Part shown: positions 8,106 to 17,130 of the stretch, one piece after another
Layout of the letters: each line of letters starts with the position of its first letter
Position numbering within the stretch: the first letter of the stretch is position 1
From: Deltaproteobacteria bacterium UBA6106
Lineage (GTDB): Bacteria; Desulfobacterota; Syntrophorhabdia; Syntrophorhabdales; Syntrophorhabdaceae
Direction of reading: 5' to 3'
Assembly (NCBI GenBank): GCA_002428485.1
Contig: DIWM01000049.1
Coordinates: 9,677 to 73,676 of the forward strand
DNA: 64,000 nt
Made by a program: the position numbers and the translations under genes
The notes under the pieces: model-generated
Told to the model about the DNA's origin: nothing
What the model saw: only the letters and a program-made list of their open reading frames with translations
Databases searched by the model: none

Positions 8106-9461
8106 ATGGGCAAACTGTTTGGTACCGATGGAGTAAGGGGAGAAGCGAACCGCTATCCAATGAATGCAGAGATCGCTTTCGCCATAGGGCAGGCAATTGT
8201 TTATATATTAAAAAAGGAACACTACCGTACGAGGATAGTTATTGGAAAAGATACACGGATCTCAGGTTATATGCTTGAGGGCTCCCTTGAATCAGGGATA
8301 ACATCAATGGGGGGGAATCCTTATCTGCTCGGGGTTTTACCGACCCCGGGAATAGCATTCATCGCACAGAGCATGCGCGCCGACGCCGGGGTAGTTATAT
8401 CGGCTTCCCACAACCCCTATCAGGATAACGGGATAAAAATCTTTTCCGGCAGCGGTTTTAAATTGTCGGACGAGCAGGAAGAGGCAATTGAAGAACTTAT
8501 GTTAAGCAACAAGCTCCACACATTGGTGCCTCCGGTGAAGGACATGGGACAGGCATTCCGCATGGACGATGTGCATGGCCGCTATATCGTTTTTTTAAAG
8601 AACACCTTCCCGAGGGACCTGTCCATGGAGGGGATGAAGATCGTTATAGATACCGCCAACGGCGCCACGTACAAGGTTGCCCCTGATACGTTCTGGGAGC
8701 TGGGTGCGGACATAGAAGTGATTCACAATACCCCGAACGGCATCAATATAAATGACAGGTGTGGTTCGCAATATACACGGGACCTTAAAAAAAGGGTGAT
8801 TGAGAACGGGGCCGAAATCGGACTTGCCTTTGACGGCGACGGCGACCGGCTTATTGCCGTAGACGAAAAAGGGCAGGAGATAACGGGCGACCAGATCCTG
8901 CTCATATGCGCTGCCATGCTGAAGGAACAGGGAAAATTGAAGAACGACCTCCTGGTAAGCACCGTGATGAGCAACCTGGGGCTGCGTGTCGCATGCAAGA
9001 AGTACGGTTTGAAATACCATGCGTCAAAGGTGGGGGACCGTTATGTCCTGGAGGATATGGTGAAACTGGGCAGCGTCATAGGCGGGGAAGAGTCGGGCCA
9101 CATGATCTTCCTCGATCACCATACTACAGGCGATGGCATTGTCACTGCCATGCAGCTCATTGCCGCCATGGTCAGGACAGGCAAGCCCCTGTCAGAGCTT
9201 GCAAAGATGATGGATATTTATCCGCAGAAACTGATCAACGTGGATGTGCAGACTAAGCCTGACGTCGCAACCGTGCCCCAGATCATGGAAGTGATCCAGC
9301 GAGTTGAGAAGGAGTTGGGAGATGACGGCCGCGTCCTGGTCCGTTATTCAGGCACCCAGAATATGTGCAGGGTCATGGTTGAGGGGCCGTCAAACGATGT
9401 AACGGAAAAGTACTGCCAGGAGATCGCCGATGCTGTGAAGGGCGCCATTGGAGGAGAATAG
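8106..9461 (+). CDS. glmM: Phosphoglucosamine mutase GlmM
   Basis: 451 residues; converts glucosamine-6-phosphate to glucosamine-1-phosphate for UDP-GlcNAc synthesis. Motifs in order: FGTDGVRGE start, the phosphoserine loop VVISASHNP, the metal loop FDGDGDR, the sugar loop GGEESGH and the phosphate-binding VRYSGTQN. The last differs from the common RPSGTEP but resembles the RYSGTEN form. I chose ATG 8106 because AAGGAGGA lies 7 bases upstream; an in-frame TTG at 8079 lies upstream of that site. Neighbours on both sides are amino-sugar genes. Confidence 0.93.
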   Translation: MGKLFGTDGVRGEANRYPMNAEIAFAIGQAIVYILKKEHYRTRIVIGKDTRISGYMLEGSLESGITSMGGNPYLLGVLPTPGIAFIAQSMRADAGVVISASHNPYQDNGIKIFSGSGFKLSDEQEEAIEELMLSNKLHTLVPPVKDMGQAFRMDDVHGRYIVFLKNTFPRDLSMEGMKIVIDTANGATYKVAPDTFWELGADIEVIHNTPNGININDRCGSQYTRDLKKRVIENGAEIGLAFDGDGDRLIAVDEKGQEITGDQILLICAAMLKEQGKLKNDLLVSTVMSNLGLRVACKKYGLKYHASKVGDRYVLEDMVKLGSVIGGEESGHMIFLDHHTTGDGIVTAMQLIAAMVRTGKPLSELAKMMDIYPQKLINVDVQTKPDVATVPQIMEVIQRVEKELGDDGRVLVRYSGTQNMCRVMVEGPSNDVTEKYCQEIADAVKGAIGGE

Positions 9462-9475
9462 AACTGGGCTTTTAT

Positions 9476-9547
9476 CCAATAACCAAACAAAAAACTTACC
9501 GGCGTTGCTCCCCGTTTGGATATTCGGTCATTGGTTATTGGTCATTT
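9476..9547. repeat. Inverted repeat of CCAATAACC / GGTTATTGG words
   Basis: The left arm (ccaataaccaaacaaaaaac) pairs with the right arm (gtttggatattcggtcattggttattgg). The hairpin fills the 141-base gap between glmM and the NagB-like gene. The same words recur at 18854-18926. Confidence 0.65.
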
Positions 9548-9602
9548 GTGATACCCCGCAGCGTGCTACTGGGTGGTTCATTGAGAGAACAGGAGGAAAG
9601 AT

Positions 9603-10568
9603 ATGCCCATCAAGGTAGTGATAACGAAAGACTTTGAACATCTCAGCAAGGTTGCGGCAGATATCGTGAAGGGAAAGATCATTGAATTCCTTAAAAAGAA
9701 AAAAGAGATCGTTCTGGGGCTTGCCACGGGAAACTCGCCTACCGGCATGTACAAGCATTTGGCGCAGGCGGCGAACAATGGCGAGTTCGACAGCGGCCGC
9801 ATCAGGAGCTTTAACCTTGATGAGTATGTGGGCCTGCCCGGCGAAAATGCCCAGCAGCGCCTCATGCACCCTGAAAGCTATTGCTACTTCATGGTACAGG
9901 AGTTCTTCGGGCTTCTGAAGCGCAAATTCATCGAGACGAATGTGCCGTACGGGTCTTTAATTGAACAGAAGATCCTCATGAAAGAGCTCAAAAAATTTCC
10001 CGGCGACTGGACGTACAGGGGCACAGACGCAGGAAAGTCTATAGCGATAAAACAGAGGACGGGATCGCAGTATCTCTCCTGGGTCCGGAAGGAGGTCCTC
10101 GATGCCTACGCGAAGAAGATCAAAAAGGCAGGGGAGATAGACATACAGATAATTGGCGTCGGCGGCCGCGGCCATGTTGGCTTTCACGAATCGGGCATAC
10201 CCTTCAGGGGGAGTGCGGTCATGCTTGTAAAGCTGGACGACAATACGATCGGCAACGCTGTGGCGGACGGCCACTTCCCCTCTGTTAAGGATTCTCCCCA
10301 TTATGCAATATCTATGGGCGCTGAACTTGTCTACCGGGCACGGAACGTCGTGCTCCTGGCGAACGGCGAGCGGAAGGCCGAATCCGTCACCCGTTCGCTC
10401 CTGGGTGAAGTCACCCAGGAAGTGCCGATCTCCTACGGACAGGGCTATGCAAAAAGTCGCGAGAACCTGATATACGTCCTTGACAGGATTGCCGGCAGAG
10501 CGCTTCTCTCAAAGAAAGGCGAGCTGAAGGCAAAGGGGATCGCGGTCGAGGACCGGACGACGGCATAG
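9603..10568 (+). CDS. NagB-like glucosamine-6-phosphate deaminase/isomerase
   Basis: 321 residues against about 240-270 for typical NagB; the extra length is an insertion at about 95-165. NagB interconverts fructose-6-P plus ammonia and glucosamine-6-P. Seen: the phosphate loop GLATGNSPTGMY, the catalytic-Asp motif FNLDEYVGL, and GVGGRGHVGFHESG, where the His and Glu of the family's GNDGHIAFNEP motif are kept but its Asp is Arg. AGGAGGA precedes the ATG. Lying downstream of glmM with no glmS in view, it could run in the synthetic direction with ammonium; this is inference. Confidence 0.82.
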   Translation: MPIKVVITKDFEHLSKVAADIVKGKIIEFLKKKKEIVLGLATGNSPTGMYKHLAQAANNGEFDSGRIRSFNLDEYVGLPGENAQQRLMHPESYCYFMVQEFFGLLKRKFIETNVPYGSLIEQKILMKELKKFPGDWTYRGTDAGKSIAIKQRTGSQYLSWVRKEVLDAYAKKIKKAGEIDIQIIGVGGRGHVGFHESGIPFRGSAVMLVKLDDNTIGNAVADGHFPSVKDSPHYAISMGAELVYRARNVVLLANGERKAESVTRSLLGEVTQEVPISYGQGYAKSRENLIYVLDRIAGRALLSKKGELKAKGIAVEDRTTA

Positions 10569-10579
10569 CGGTCAACAGA

Positions 10580-11494
10580 ATGCCAAGCCTTGAAAAAGAT
10601 ATAGCAACCCTGATCAGGGCAAAAGGACCGCAGACAGGGCTTGAGATCAAAAAGGCCATCGACGCGGACAGCCTTGTTGTCTGGAAGACATGCAAGACCT
10701 CTCCTGGACTTCATGTAAGGGCTTTGGGAAAAAGGTATCTGAGGCTGGACCGTCACGTCGATGGTTTTGCACGCCTTTCGCCTTCAATCCTGAGGGAGTT
10801 CTTCACATACTCGGTAATAGGGCTGGCAGAAGAACCGGAACCGCTTGAAAGAAGATGTACGGAGGTAGCGGGCCGAATCCGCGAGATAAGCCGGTTCAAG
10901 CTTGACCTTGCCGGAAAGATGGTTGCCGACATCATGAAGGACTTCGATGATGGGGTATCAAAGGCCCACCGGATCTGTTTTATCATTGCCGGAGATGTTG
11001 TCTATGATATGGCCCACGATGTGCCCCGGCCGGAACGAAGCACGGGAAGGCTTGTCAGGGGCTCCGATATCGACCTCGTCGCAGTTGTCGATGATACCAT
11101 GCCTGATACATATGTAAACAGGCTCGACGAGCTGATATACCGAAAAAAATACAGGATGCTCATTGATCCCGCCGTCAACGAAGAGGTGGACTACAAGATC
11201 AAAAGACTGGGACTTATCAGGGAGCAGGCGCGCTTTGATAATTTCAAATATATGGTTGCCATAAAGATTCTCCAGGAAGGCATGCTGCTAAGCGGCAGCG
11301 GAGATCTTTTCCGCACCATCAAGGCGACCATCGAGGAAAGAGGGCTCCTGGAGCGGTTTAATGAGTTTGAAAGGCTTGCAAGGGCCTTCAGAAAAAAGGC
11401 TGAGGAGTCGATACTGTACGATGACCTGGATCAGGAGAGAGTGGAGGAGATGCACCTTTTCTACTCGGCGGAGGAATTCGAGGAGTTCGAGTAG
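10580..11494 (+). CDS. Orphan nucleotidyltransferase-fold protein with N-terminal wHTH-like region
   Basis: 304 residues. Residues 1-75 look like a winged-helix domain. The centre carries a polymerase-beta-type nucleotidyltransferase motif, GSDIDL at 161-166 (Asp163 and Asp165), and a third acidic residue at Asp204 in EEVDYKIK, so the metal triad appears complete. The C-terminus is strongly acidic. It follows the NagB-like gene by 11 bases and converges with the EF-hand gene, whose stop is only 5 bases away. Substrate unknown; it could modify RNA, protein or a small molecule. I recognise no subfamily. Confidence 0.7.
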   Translation: MPSLEKDIATLIRAKGPQTGLEIKKAIDADSLVVWKTCKTSPGLHVRALGKRYLRLDRHVDGFARLSPSILREFFTYSVIGLAEEPEPLERRCTEVAGRIREISRFKLDLAGKMVADIMKDFDDGVSKAHRICFIIAGDVVYDMAHDVPRPERSTGRLVRGSDIDLVAVVDDTMPDTYVNRLDELIYRKKYRMLIDPAVNEEVDYKIKRLGLIREQARFDNFKYMVAIKILQEGMLLSGSGDLFRTIKATIEERGLLERFNEFERLARAFRKKAEESILYDDLDQERVEEMHLFYSAEEFEEFE

Positions 11495-11498
11495 TAGT

Positions 11499-12134
11499 TT
11501 ACTTTTTTGCCGGCGTCTTTCCTGCTGTCGGCTTCTTGCCCTTCGCCGGCGCTTTCTCTTTCCCCAGCCAGGAGATATAATATTCCTCGATCGTGATGAT
11601 GCCGTCGCCGTCAAGGTCCATCATCTCTGCCATCCCCTGCATCCTGTTTAAATATTCGTCGCGTGTCATCTTGCCGTCTTTGTTGCCATCGAGGTCGACG
11701 AAACGGCCTGCCCAGAATACCACGCATTCATTGGGCTGTATCCTCCCGTCTTTGCCGGTGTCCATACGCTGTGACCTGGACGACTTCCTGTCCATTGCTA
11801 CCGGCTCTTTCACCTTGGCGGCATCTCCTGCTGTTCCGCACCAGTAAACAACCCATTCCTCTACGATGACAACGCCGTCCTTATTGGTATCAGCGGCATC
11901 GAAGTTTTTCTGTCTTGCCTGCACGTACTCGTTGACCGTCATCTTGCCGTCTTTGTTCGCATCTTCATTTTTATACCGGTCTGCGAGCGCCTTTTTCATC
12001 TCGGCCCTTGTGGCCGCACCGTCCTTGTTGGCGTCAGCTTGTTCGAACAAGGATTGTGCCTGTACTATGCCGTACCCAAGAGACAAAAAGAGGCACAGCC
12101 CGACTAAAACGCCCATGAATAGAAATTTTTTCAT
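11499..12134 (-). CDS. Secreted EF-hand protein with six calcium-binding loops
   Basis: 211 residues. A signal peptide (1-26, ending VQA) is followed by six 12-residue EF-hand loops of the form DxNxDGxxxxxE: DANKDGAATRAE, DANKDGKMTVNE, DTNKDGVVIVEE, DTGKDGRIQPNE, DGNKDGKMTRDE and DLDGDGIITIEE. The fourth has Gly at position 3 and may bind weakly. The tail is Lys/Ala/Pro-rich (GKKPTAGKTPAKK). Probably a periplasmic or extracellular calcium-binding protein. It is convergent with the nucleotidyltransferase gene, with almost no room for a terminator between them. Confidence 0.85.
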   Translation of the reverse strand: MKKFLFMGVLVGLCLFLSLGYGIVQAQSLFEQADANKDGAATRAEMKKALADRYKNEDANKDGKMTVNEYVQARQKNFDAADTNKDGVVIVEEWVVYWCGTAGDAAKVKEPVAMDRKSSRSQRMDTGKDGRIQPNECVVFWAGRFVDLDGNKDGKMTRDEYLNRMQGMAEMMDLDGDGIITIEEYYISWLGKEKAPAKGKKPTAGKTPAKK

Positions 12135-12251
12135 ACGCCCTCCAAGATAAAGTGATTAGGAATATACTCCATTATTATACAGATAATGCCCTCCATGTCA
12201 AAAGAAGGTTTCAAACTATCAGTCGATATCATGAAAAGCGGAAAGTCTGGA

Positions 12252-12304
12252 CCTTTTACCTTTCACCTTTCACCTTTCACAGGCTTTCGCTGCAGCGAAA
12301 GCCT
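12252..12304. repeat. CCTTTCAC repeat plus 24-bp perfect palindrome
   Basis: Three copies of a cctttcac-like word (12252-12280) run directly into a perfect 24-base palindrome at 12281-12304 (AGGCTTTCGCTG and its complement). It lies in the divergent gap between the EF-hand gene and the kinase, so an operator role is possible. It is also of the intergenic word-repeat style seen elsewhere. Confidence 0.6.
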
Positions 12305-12316
12305 AAATAAAACCTG

Positions 12317-12344
12317 TTGAAATAAATGTTTTTGCTGTTATTAT
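12317..12344 (+). promoter_or_regulatory. Probable promoter of the hybrid kinase gene
   Basis: TTGAAA (12317-12322), 16 bases, TATTAT (12339-12344), with GGAAGGG at 12352-12358 just before the ATG at 12363. The palindrome at 12281-12304 lies immediately upstream. Confidence 0.45.
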
Positions 12345-12362
12345 TTAACTTGGAAGGGACAG

Positions 12363-15300
12363 ATGCAAAAACCCATAATCAAACGTAAACAACCTGATAG
12401 ATCGTCGAAAAAAGATGAGACGATCTATAAAACTGCAATAGAAAACTCCAATGACGGCATTATTATCCTGAGGGGCGGCAAACGACTCTACTGCAACAGG
12501 AAGTACCTCGAGATGTTAGGTTATAAAAGTTTGAAAGAACTTGCCGATGTGCCCATCTACTCCACCGTCCACCCAGATGACCGAAAAATGGTGATGGATC
12601 ATGCTGCAAGGAGGCAGCACGGAGAGCAGGTTCCAACACTGTATGAATGCAGGATGATAAAGAAAGACGGCTCAATGATCCACGTTGAGATCTCGGCCTC
12701 CGGCATTATATATCAGGGCAAACCCGCTTCCCTCGGATTTGTAAGAGATATAACCGCATACAAGGCAACAGAGAAGACGCTCGCGATACAAGAAGAGACA
12801 CTCCGGGCGCTGATCCATGCAACGAATGAATCCCTGTTCCTGCTTGACACCCAAGGAACGATTCTTGTAGCAAATGAAACATTGGCAAAACGAGTAGGCA
12901 AAGATGTGGGGGACCTGGTCGGCACGTGCATATATGATCACTTCGGGCCTGAAGCGGGAATGGCGAGGAAGAAGAAGATCGACCAGGTTGTCCGTACGGG
13001 CCGTCCGGTCCACTTCGATGATGCGAGGGCCGGAAGAATATACGACGCCTTTGCCTACCCTGTTTTCGATGACAATAAAAAGGTATCACAGATAGCCGTT
13101 TTCGCCATTGATATCACCGAGCGGAGAAAGGCCGAAAAGGCGCTTAAGGATAGCGAGGAGACCCTGCGCGCCCTGTTTCACGCAAGCAGCGAGGCCCTTC
13201 TTCTCATTGACACAGAGGGGACGATCCTCGTGGCGAACGAGACGCTTTCCCGCAGTCTGGGCAAGTCGCTCCCCGATCTTATCGGAACAAACCAGTATTC
13301 TCACTTTCCTCCCGATGTTGCAGAGAACAGGAAGAGGCATTTTGACGAGGTCGTCAGGACCGGCAAGGCGGTCCATTTTACCGATACAAGGGCAGGGAGA
13401 TTCTTTGAAGTGTTTGGCTACCCCGTCTTTGACAATGCCGGAAAGGTATCAAGGGTCGCGATCTTCGCCATCGACATCTCGGAGCGCAAGAAATCCGAGC
13501 AGGCGCTGAAGGACAGCGAAGCGCGTTACAGGACGCTCTTTGAGCATGCCAACGATGCAATATTCCTCATGAGCGGAGACAGGTTCATCGACTGCAATGC
13601 CAAGACCCTGGGGATGTTCCAGTGTACCATGGAACAGATCGTGGGGCAGCCCCCTTACCGATTTTCCCCTCCCTTCCAGCCCGACGGTAGGGATTCAAAA
13701 GAGAATGCCCTTGAGAAGATTCACGCGGCATTGAACGGCGAACCACAATTCTTTGAGTGGACACACTGCCATTACGACGGCGTGCCTTTTGATGCTGAGG
13801 TCGGCCTGAACCGTATCGAACTGGCCGGCAAGGTTTACGTGCAGGCGATCGTCCGCGATATCACGGCAAGGAAAAAGGCTGATCAGGCCCTCCAGGCAAG
13901 CGAGGCAAAATACCGCACTATCTATGAATATTCCATAGTAGGCATCTTCCAGTCAACCCCGGATGGAAGGCATTTAAGCGCAAACCCTGCCATGGCAAAG
14001 ATGTTCGGGTATGACTCCCCGGAAGAGATGATCTTAGCTACAACTGACATAGCGGCGCAGATATATGTAAACCCGGAGGAGAGGGAGGCATTTAAAAAGA
14101 TGATCGAGGAACAAGGCTTTGTTGAGAAGTTTGAATCAGAACAGTACCGAAAGGATGGAAGTACGTTCTGGGTCTCCACCAATGCCCGCGAGATCAGGGC
14201 TTCCGACGGGACGATACTCTGCTACGAAGGCACCGTGATCGATATTACCTCGCAAAAAAAGACCGAAGAGGCCCTTTACCAGGAAATGGAGCGGTTTTTA
14301 ACCCTTACGGAAAACGCCCCCTACGGGCTTGTATTGATTGAGCAGGATGGCACTTTTAAATACACGAATCCCAGATTCAAAGAGATGTTCGGCTATGATC
14401 TCATCGATATTCCAAACGGCAAGGAATGGTTCAGAAAGGCCTTCCCTGACCCGGCATACAGGCACACCGTAGTGGCAGCGTGGATCGAAGACATAGAAGG
14501 GACGAGGATGCTGGAACAAAGGCCGAGGATCTTTACGGTCAGGGGCAAGGACGGCGCTGACAAGATAATAAACTTTATACCCGTCAAATTGTCGTCCGGC
14601 GGGAATATAATGGCCTGCGAGGATATTACCCAGCGCGAACAGGCCGCAGAGGAACTCCGCAGGACCCACGAACAGTTCTTCAACATTATTGAGTTCCTGC
14701 CCGATGCAACGCTGGTCATCGACCATGAAAAAAGGGTGGTAACATGGAACCGCGCCTGTGAAGAGATGACGGGTGTCAGGAAGGAGGATATTATCGGGAA
14801 AGGAGACTATGAGTACGGCCTTGCCTTTTACGGAGAAAGGCAGCCCATACTCATTGATTATGTGACTGCCGACTCAGATGAATTAAAAGAAAGGTACGAA
14901 TCGATAAAGAAAAAAGGCAACGTGCTCTATGGTGAGGTATTCATACCGGGATTATACGGCGGTAAAGGAGCATATTTATCAGGGACCGCCTCCCCCCTAT
15001 TCGACAGCAGCGGAAATATCGTTGGCGCTATAGAATCGATCCGCGATATCACCGAACGCAGGAATCTCGAATCCCAGCTTTTCCAGGCGCAGAAACTGCA
15101 GGCATTAGGAACCCTTGCGGGGGGCATCGCCCACGACTTCAACAACCTCCTCATGGCCATCCTGGGATACACATCGCTGATGCTCATGGACGTAGACCAG
15201 GGCCACCGCCATTACGAAAAGCTTAAAATAATCGAGAAGCAGGTGCAGAGCGGGGCTGACCTGACGAAGCAGCTTCTGGGATTTGCCCGGGGCGGAAAAT

Positions 15301-16202
15301 ATGAAGTAAAGCCAACGGATATGAACGATCTCATCATCAAGTCCTCTGATGTGTTCGGCAGGACGAAGAGGGATGTCGTTATTCACAGAAGGCTCCAGGG
15401 CGATCTGCTTACCGTAGAGGTAGACCGCAGCCAGATAGAGCAGGTCCTGCTGAACCTCTACATCAATGCCTGGCATGCGATGCCTACAGGGGGGGAGCTC
15501 TATCTTGAAACGCAGAACATTGTTCTTGATGAAGGCCAGGCCGGCAGCTACCTGGCAAAATCCGGGCAATATGTGAAGATATCCATAACCGATTCAGGTG
15601 TGGGAATGGACGAGGCAACAAAACAAAGGATCTTTGAGCCCTTTTTTACCACGCGGGAGATGGGAAGGGGGTCCGGCCTGGGGTTGGCTTCAGTGCACGG
15701 CATCATAAAGAACCATAACGGCGTTATCAATGTTTACAGCGAGAAAGGGAAAGGCACAACCTTCAACATCTATCTCCCTGCTTCCGGCAAAGAACATGTT
15801 AAGGACCGTATTTTACCGGATAAGCTGCTAAAGGGCAACGAGACCATCCTTTTCGTTGACGACCAGGACGTTGTCATTGACGTCGGGATCTCAATCCTGG
15901 AGGAGCTTGGCTATGCGGTATTGACGGCAAAAAGCGGGCAGGAGGCAATAGAGATCTATGCACAACGCATGGAGGAGGTCGACCTGGTGATCCTCGACAT
16001 GATTATGCCGGCTATGGGCGGCGGGGAGACCTACGACAGGTTGAAGGAGATCAATCCCGGCATCAAGGTTATACTCTCAAGCGGATACAGCTTGAACGGC
16101 CAGGCATCGGGGATACTTGAGCGCGGCTGCGACGGCTTTATCCAGAAGCCCTTCAACGTGAATGAACTATCAAAAAAGATACGGGAAGTACTGGATGGAT
16201 AA
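12363..16202 (+). CDS. Seven-PAS hybrid histidine kinase with C-terminal receiver
   Basis: 1279 residues, no membrane segment, so a cytoplasmic sensor. About seven PAS domains span residues 20-900. PAS2 and PAS3 (about 145-390) are near-duplicates of each other (both read GTILVANETL, VVRTGxxVHF, FAIDI(T/S)ER). Then come the H-box (GGIAHDFNNLLMAILGY, His924), the N and G boxes of the ATPase (QVLLNLYINAWHAM; ITDSGVGMDEATKQRIFEPFFTT) and a receiver with the acceptor Asp1212 in VILDMIMP. HDFNN kinases with C-terminal receivers often act in phosphorelays. No cognate output regulator is nearby. The stop overlaps the next gene by 8 bases. Confidence 0.93.
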   Translation: MQKPIIKRKQPDRSSKKDETIYKTAIENSNDGIIILRGGKRLYCNRKYLEMLGYKSLKELADVPIYSTVHPDDRKMVMDHAARRQHGEQVPTLYECRMIKKDGSMIHVEISASGIIYQGKPASLGFVRDITAYKATEKTLAIQEETLRALIHATNESLFLLDTQGTILVANETLAKRVGKDVGDLVGTCIYDHFGPEAGMARKKKIDQVVRTGRPVHFDDARAGRIYDAFAYPVFDDNKKVSQIAVFAIDITERRKAEKALKDSEETLRALFHASSEALLLIDTEGTILVANETLSRSLGKSLPDLIGTNQYSHFPPDVAENRKRHFDEVVRTGKAVHFTDTRAGRFFEVFGYPVFDNAGKVSRVAIFAIDISERKKSEQALKDSEARYRTLFEHANDAIFLMSGDRFIDCNAKTLGMFQCTMEQIVGQPPYRFSPPFQPDGRDSKENALEKIHAALNGEPQFFEWTHCHYDGVPFDAEVGLNRIELAGKVYVQAIVRDITARKKADQALQASEAKYRTIYEYSIVGIFQSTPDGRHLSANPAMAKMFGYDSPEEMILATTDIAAQIYVNPEEREAFKKMIEEQGFVEKFESEQYRKDGSTFWVSTNAREIRASDGTILCYEGTVIDITSQKKTEEALYQEMERFLTLTENAPYGLVLIEQDGTFKYTNPRFKEMFGYDLIDIPNGKEWFRKAFPDPAYRHTVVAAWIEDIEGTRMLEQRPRIFTVRGKDGADKIINFIPVKLSSGGNIMACEDITQREQAAEELRRTHEQFFNIIEFLPDATLVIDHEKRVVTWNRACEEMTGVRKEDIIGKGDYEYGLAFYGERQPILIDYVTADSDELKERYESIKKKGNVLYGEVFIPGLYGGKGAYLSGTASPLFDSSGNIVGAIESIRDITERRNLESQLFQAQKLQALGTLAGGIAHDFNNLLMAILGYTSLMLMDVDQGHRHYEKLKIIEKQVQSGADLTKQLLGFARGGKYEVKPTDMNDLIIKSSDVFGRTKRDVVIHRRLQGDLLTVEVDRSQIEQVLLNLYINAWHAMPTGGELYLETQNIVLDEGQAGSYLAKSGQYVKISITDSGVGMDEATKQRIFEPFFTTREMGRGSGLGLASVHGIIKNHNGVINVYSEKGKGTTFNIYLPASGKEHVKDRILPDKLLKGNETILFVDDQDVVIDVGISILEELGYAVLTAKSGQEAIEIYAQRMEEVDLVILDMIMPAMGGGETYDRLKEINPGIKVILSSGYSLNGQASGILERGCDGFIQKPFNVNELSKKIREVLDG

Positions 16203-17043
16203 CGTACCCATGAAAAAGATGATCATTACGGCAGGCATTACGGGGTCGCGGATCACAAGGGGGCAGACGCCTTATATCCCAATTGCGCCGGAGGAGATCG
16301 CAATATCGGGGATCGAGGCCTGGAGGGCCGGCGCCTCGGTGGTTCATATCCATGTGAGGGATCCGCGAACAGGGCTTGGCACCCAGGAGCTGTCGATCTT
16401 CAAAGAGGTGGTTGACAGGATCAGGGCAGAGACCGACGCCATACTTTGCCTTACGACAAGCGGTATCCCCGGGAGGAACCTGCCGATCCCCGAAAGGCTT
16501 CAGCCCCTCGCCTTACAGCCGGAGATGGTCTCCTTTGACGCAGGCTCCCTGAACCTGAACCAGACTGTCTTTCTCAACCCGCCGGAATTCCTCGATACGC
16601 TTGCGCGGGAGACCCTTGCCAGGGGCATCAAGCCCGAACTGGAGGTCTTCGACGCCGGTATGATCCATACCTGCATCAGATACGCGGAGAAGGGGCTTTT
16701 GAAAAGGCCGCTCCATTTCCAGTTCGTCCTCGGGACGATAGGCGGGATGCCTGCCACGGCAAAGTCGCTCCTCCACATGACGGAGATAGTGCCGGAAGGC
16801 TCAACGTGGTCCGTCATCGGCAGCGGCGCAAGCCAGCTCTCCATGTGTATGATGGGCATGGTCATGGAAGGCCACGTCCGCGTAGGGCTTGAGGACAACA
16901 TCTATTATTCAAAGGGCGTGCTCGCGAAGACCAATGCGGAGCTTGTCGAGCGCGTAGTGCGCATCGCGAGGGAATACGGGCGCGACACCGCAACCCCCGC
17001 CGAAGCCAGAAAGATCCTGAACCTCACATACCCTATTTCTTAA
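16195..17043 (+). CDS. BKACE-family beta-keto acid cleavage enzyme
   Basis: 282 residues from ATG 16195, which has GGGAAG about 8 bases upstream and overlaps the kinase end (ATGGATAA). An internal ATG at 16210 is an alternative. This family (3-keto-5-aminohexanoate cleavage enzyme, formerly DUF849) condenses a beta-keto acid with acetyl-CoA at a zinc site. Seen: the zinc HxH at His51/His53 (VVHIHVRDP) and the metal Glu in VGLEDNIYY. The true substrate cannot be read from sequence; a role in amino-acid or carnitine-type degradation would fit an anaerobe. Confidence 0.88.
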   Translation: MDNVPMKKMIITAGITGSRITRGQTPYIPIAPEEIAISGIEAWRAGASVVHIHVRDPRTGLGTQELSIFKEVVDRIRAETDAILCLTTSGIPGRNLPIPERLQPLALQPEMVSFDAGSLNLNQTVFLNPPEFLDTLARETLARGIKPELEVFDAGMIHTCIRYAEKGLLKRPLHFQFVLGTIGGMPATAKSLLHMTEIVPEGSTWSVIGSGASQLSMCMMGMVMEGHVRVGLEDNIYYSKGVLAKTNAELVERVVRIAREYGRDTATPAEARKILNLTYPIS

Positions 17044-17130
17044 AATCAGGTTCTTATAACAAAATGGAGATTGTAATTCCAAAATGAGGCGCAAAATGGA
17101 ATTAACAGACACATTTCTTTTAAGCCTCAA

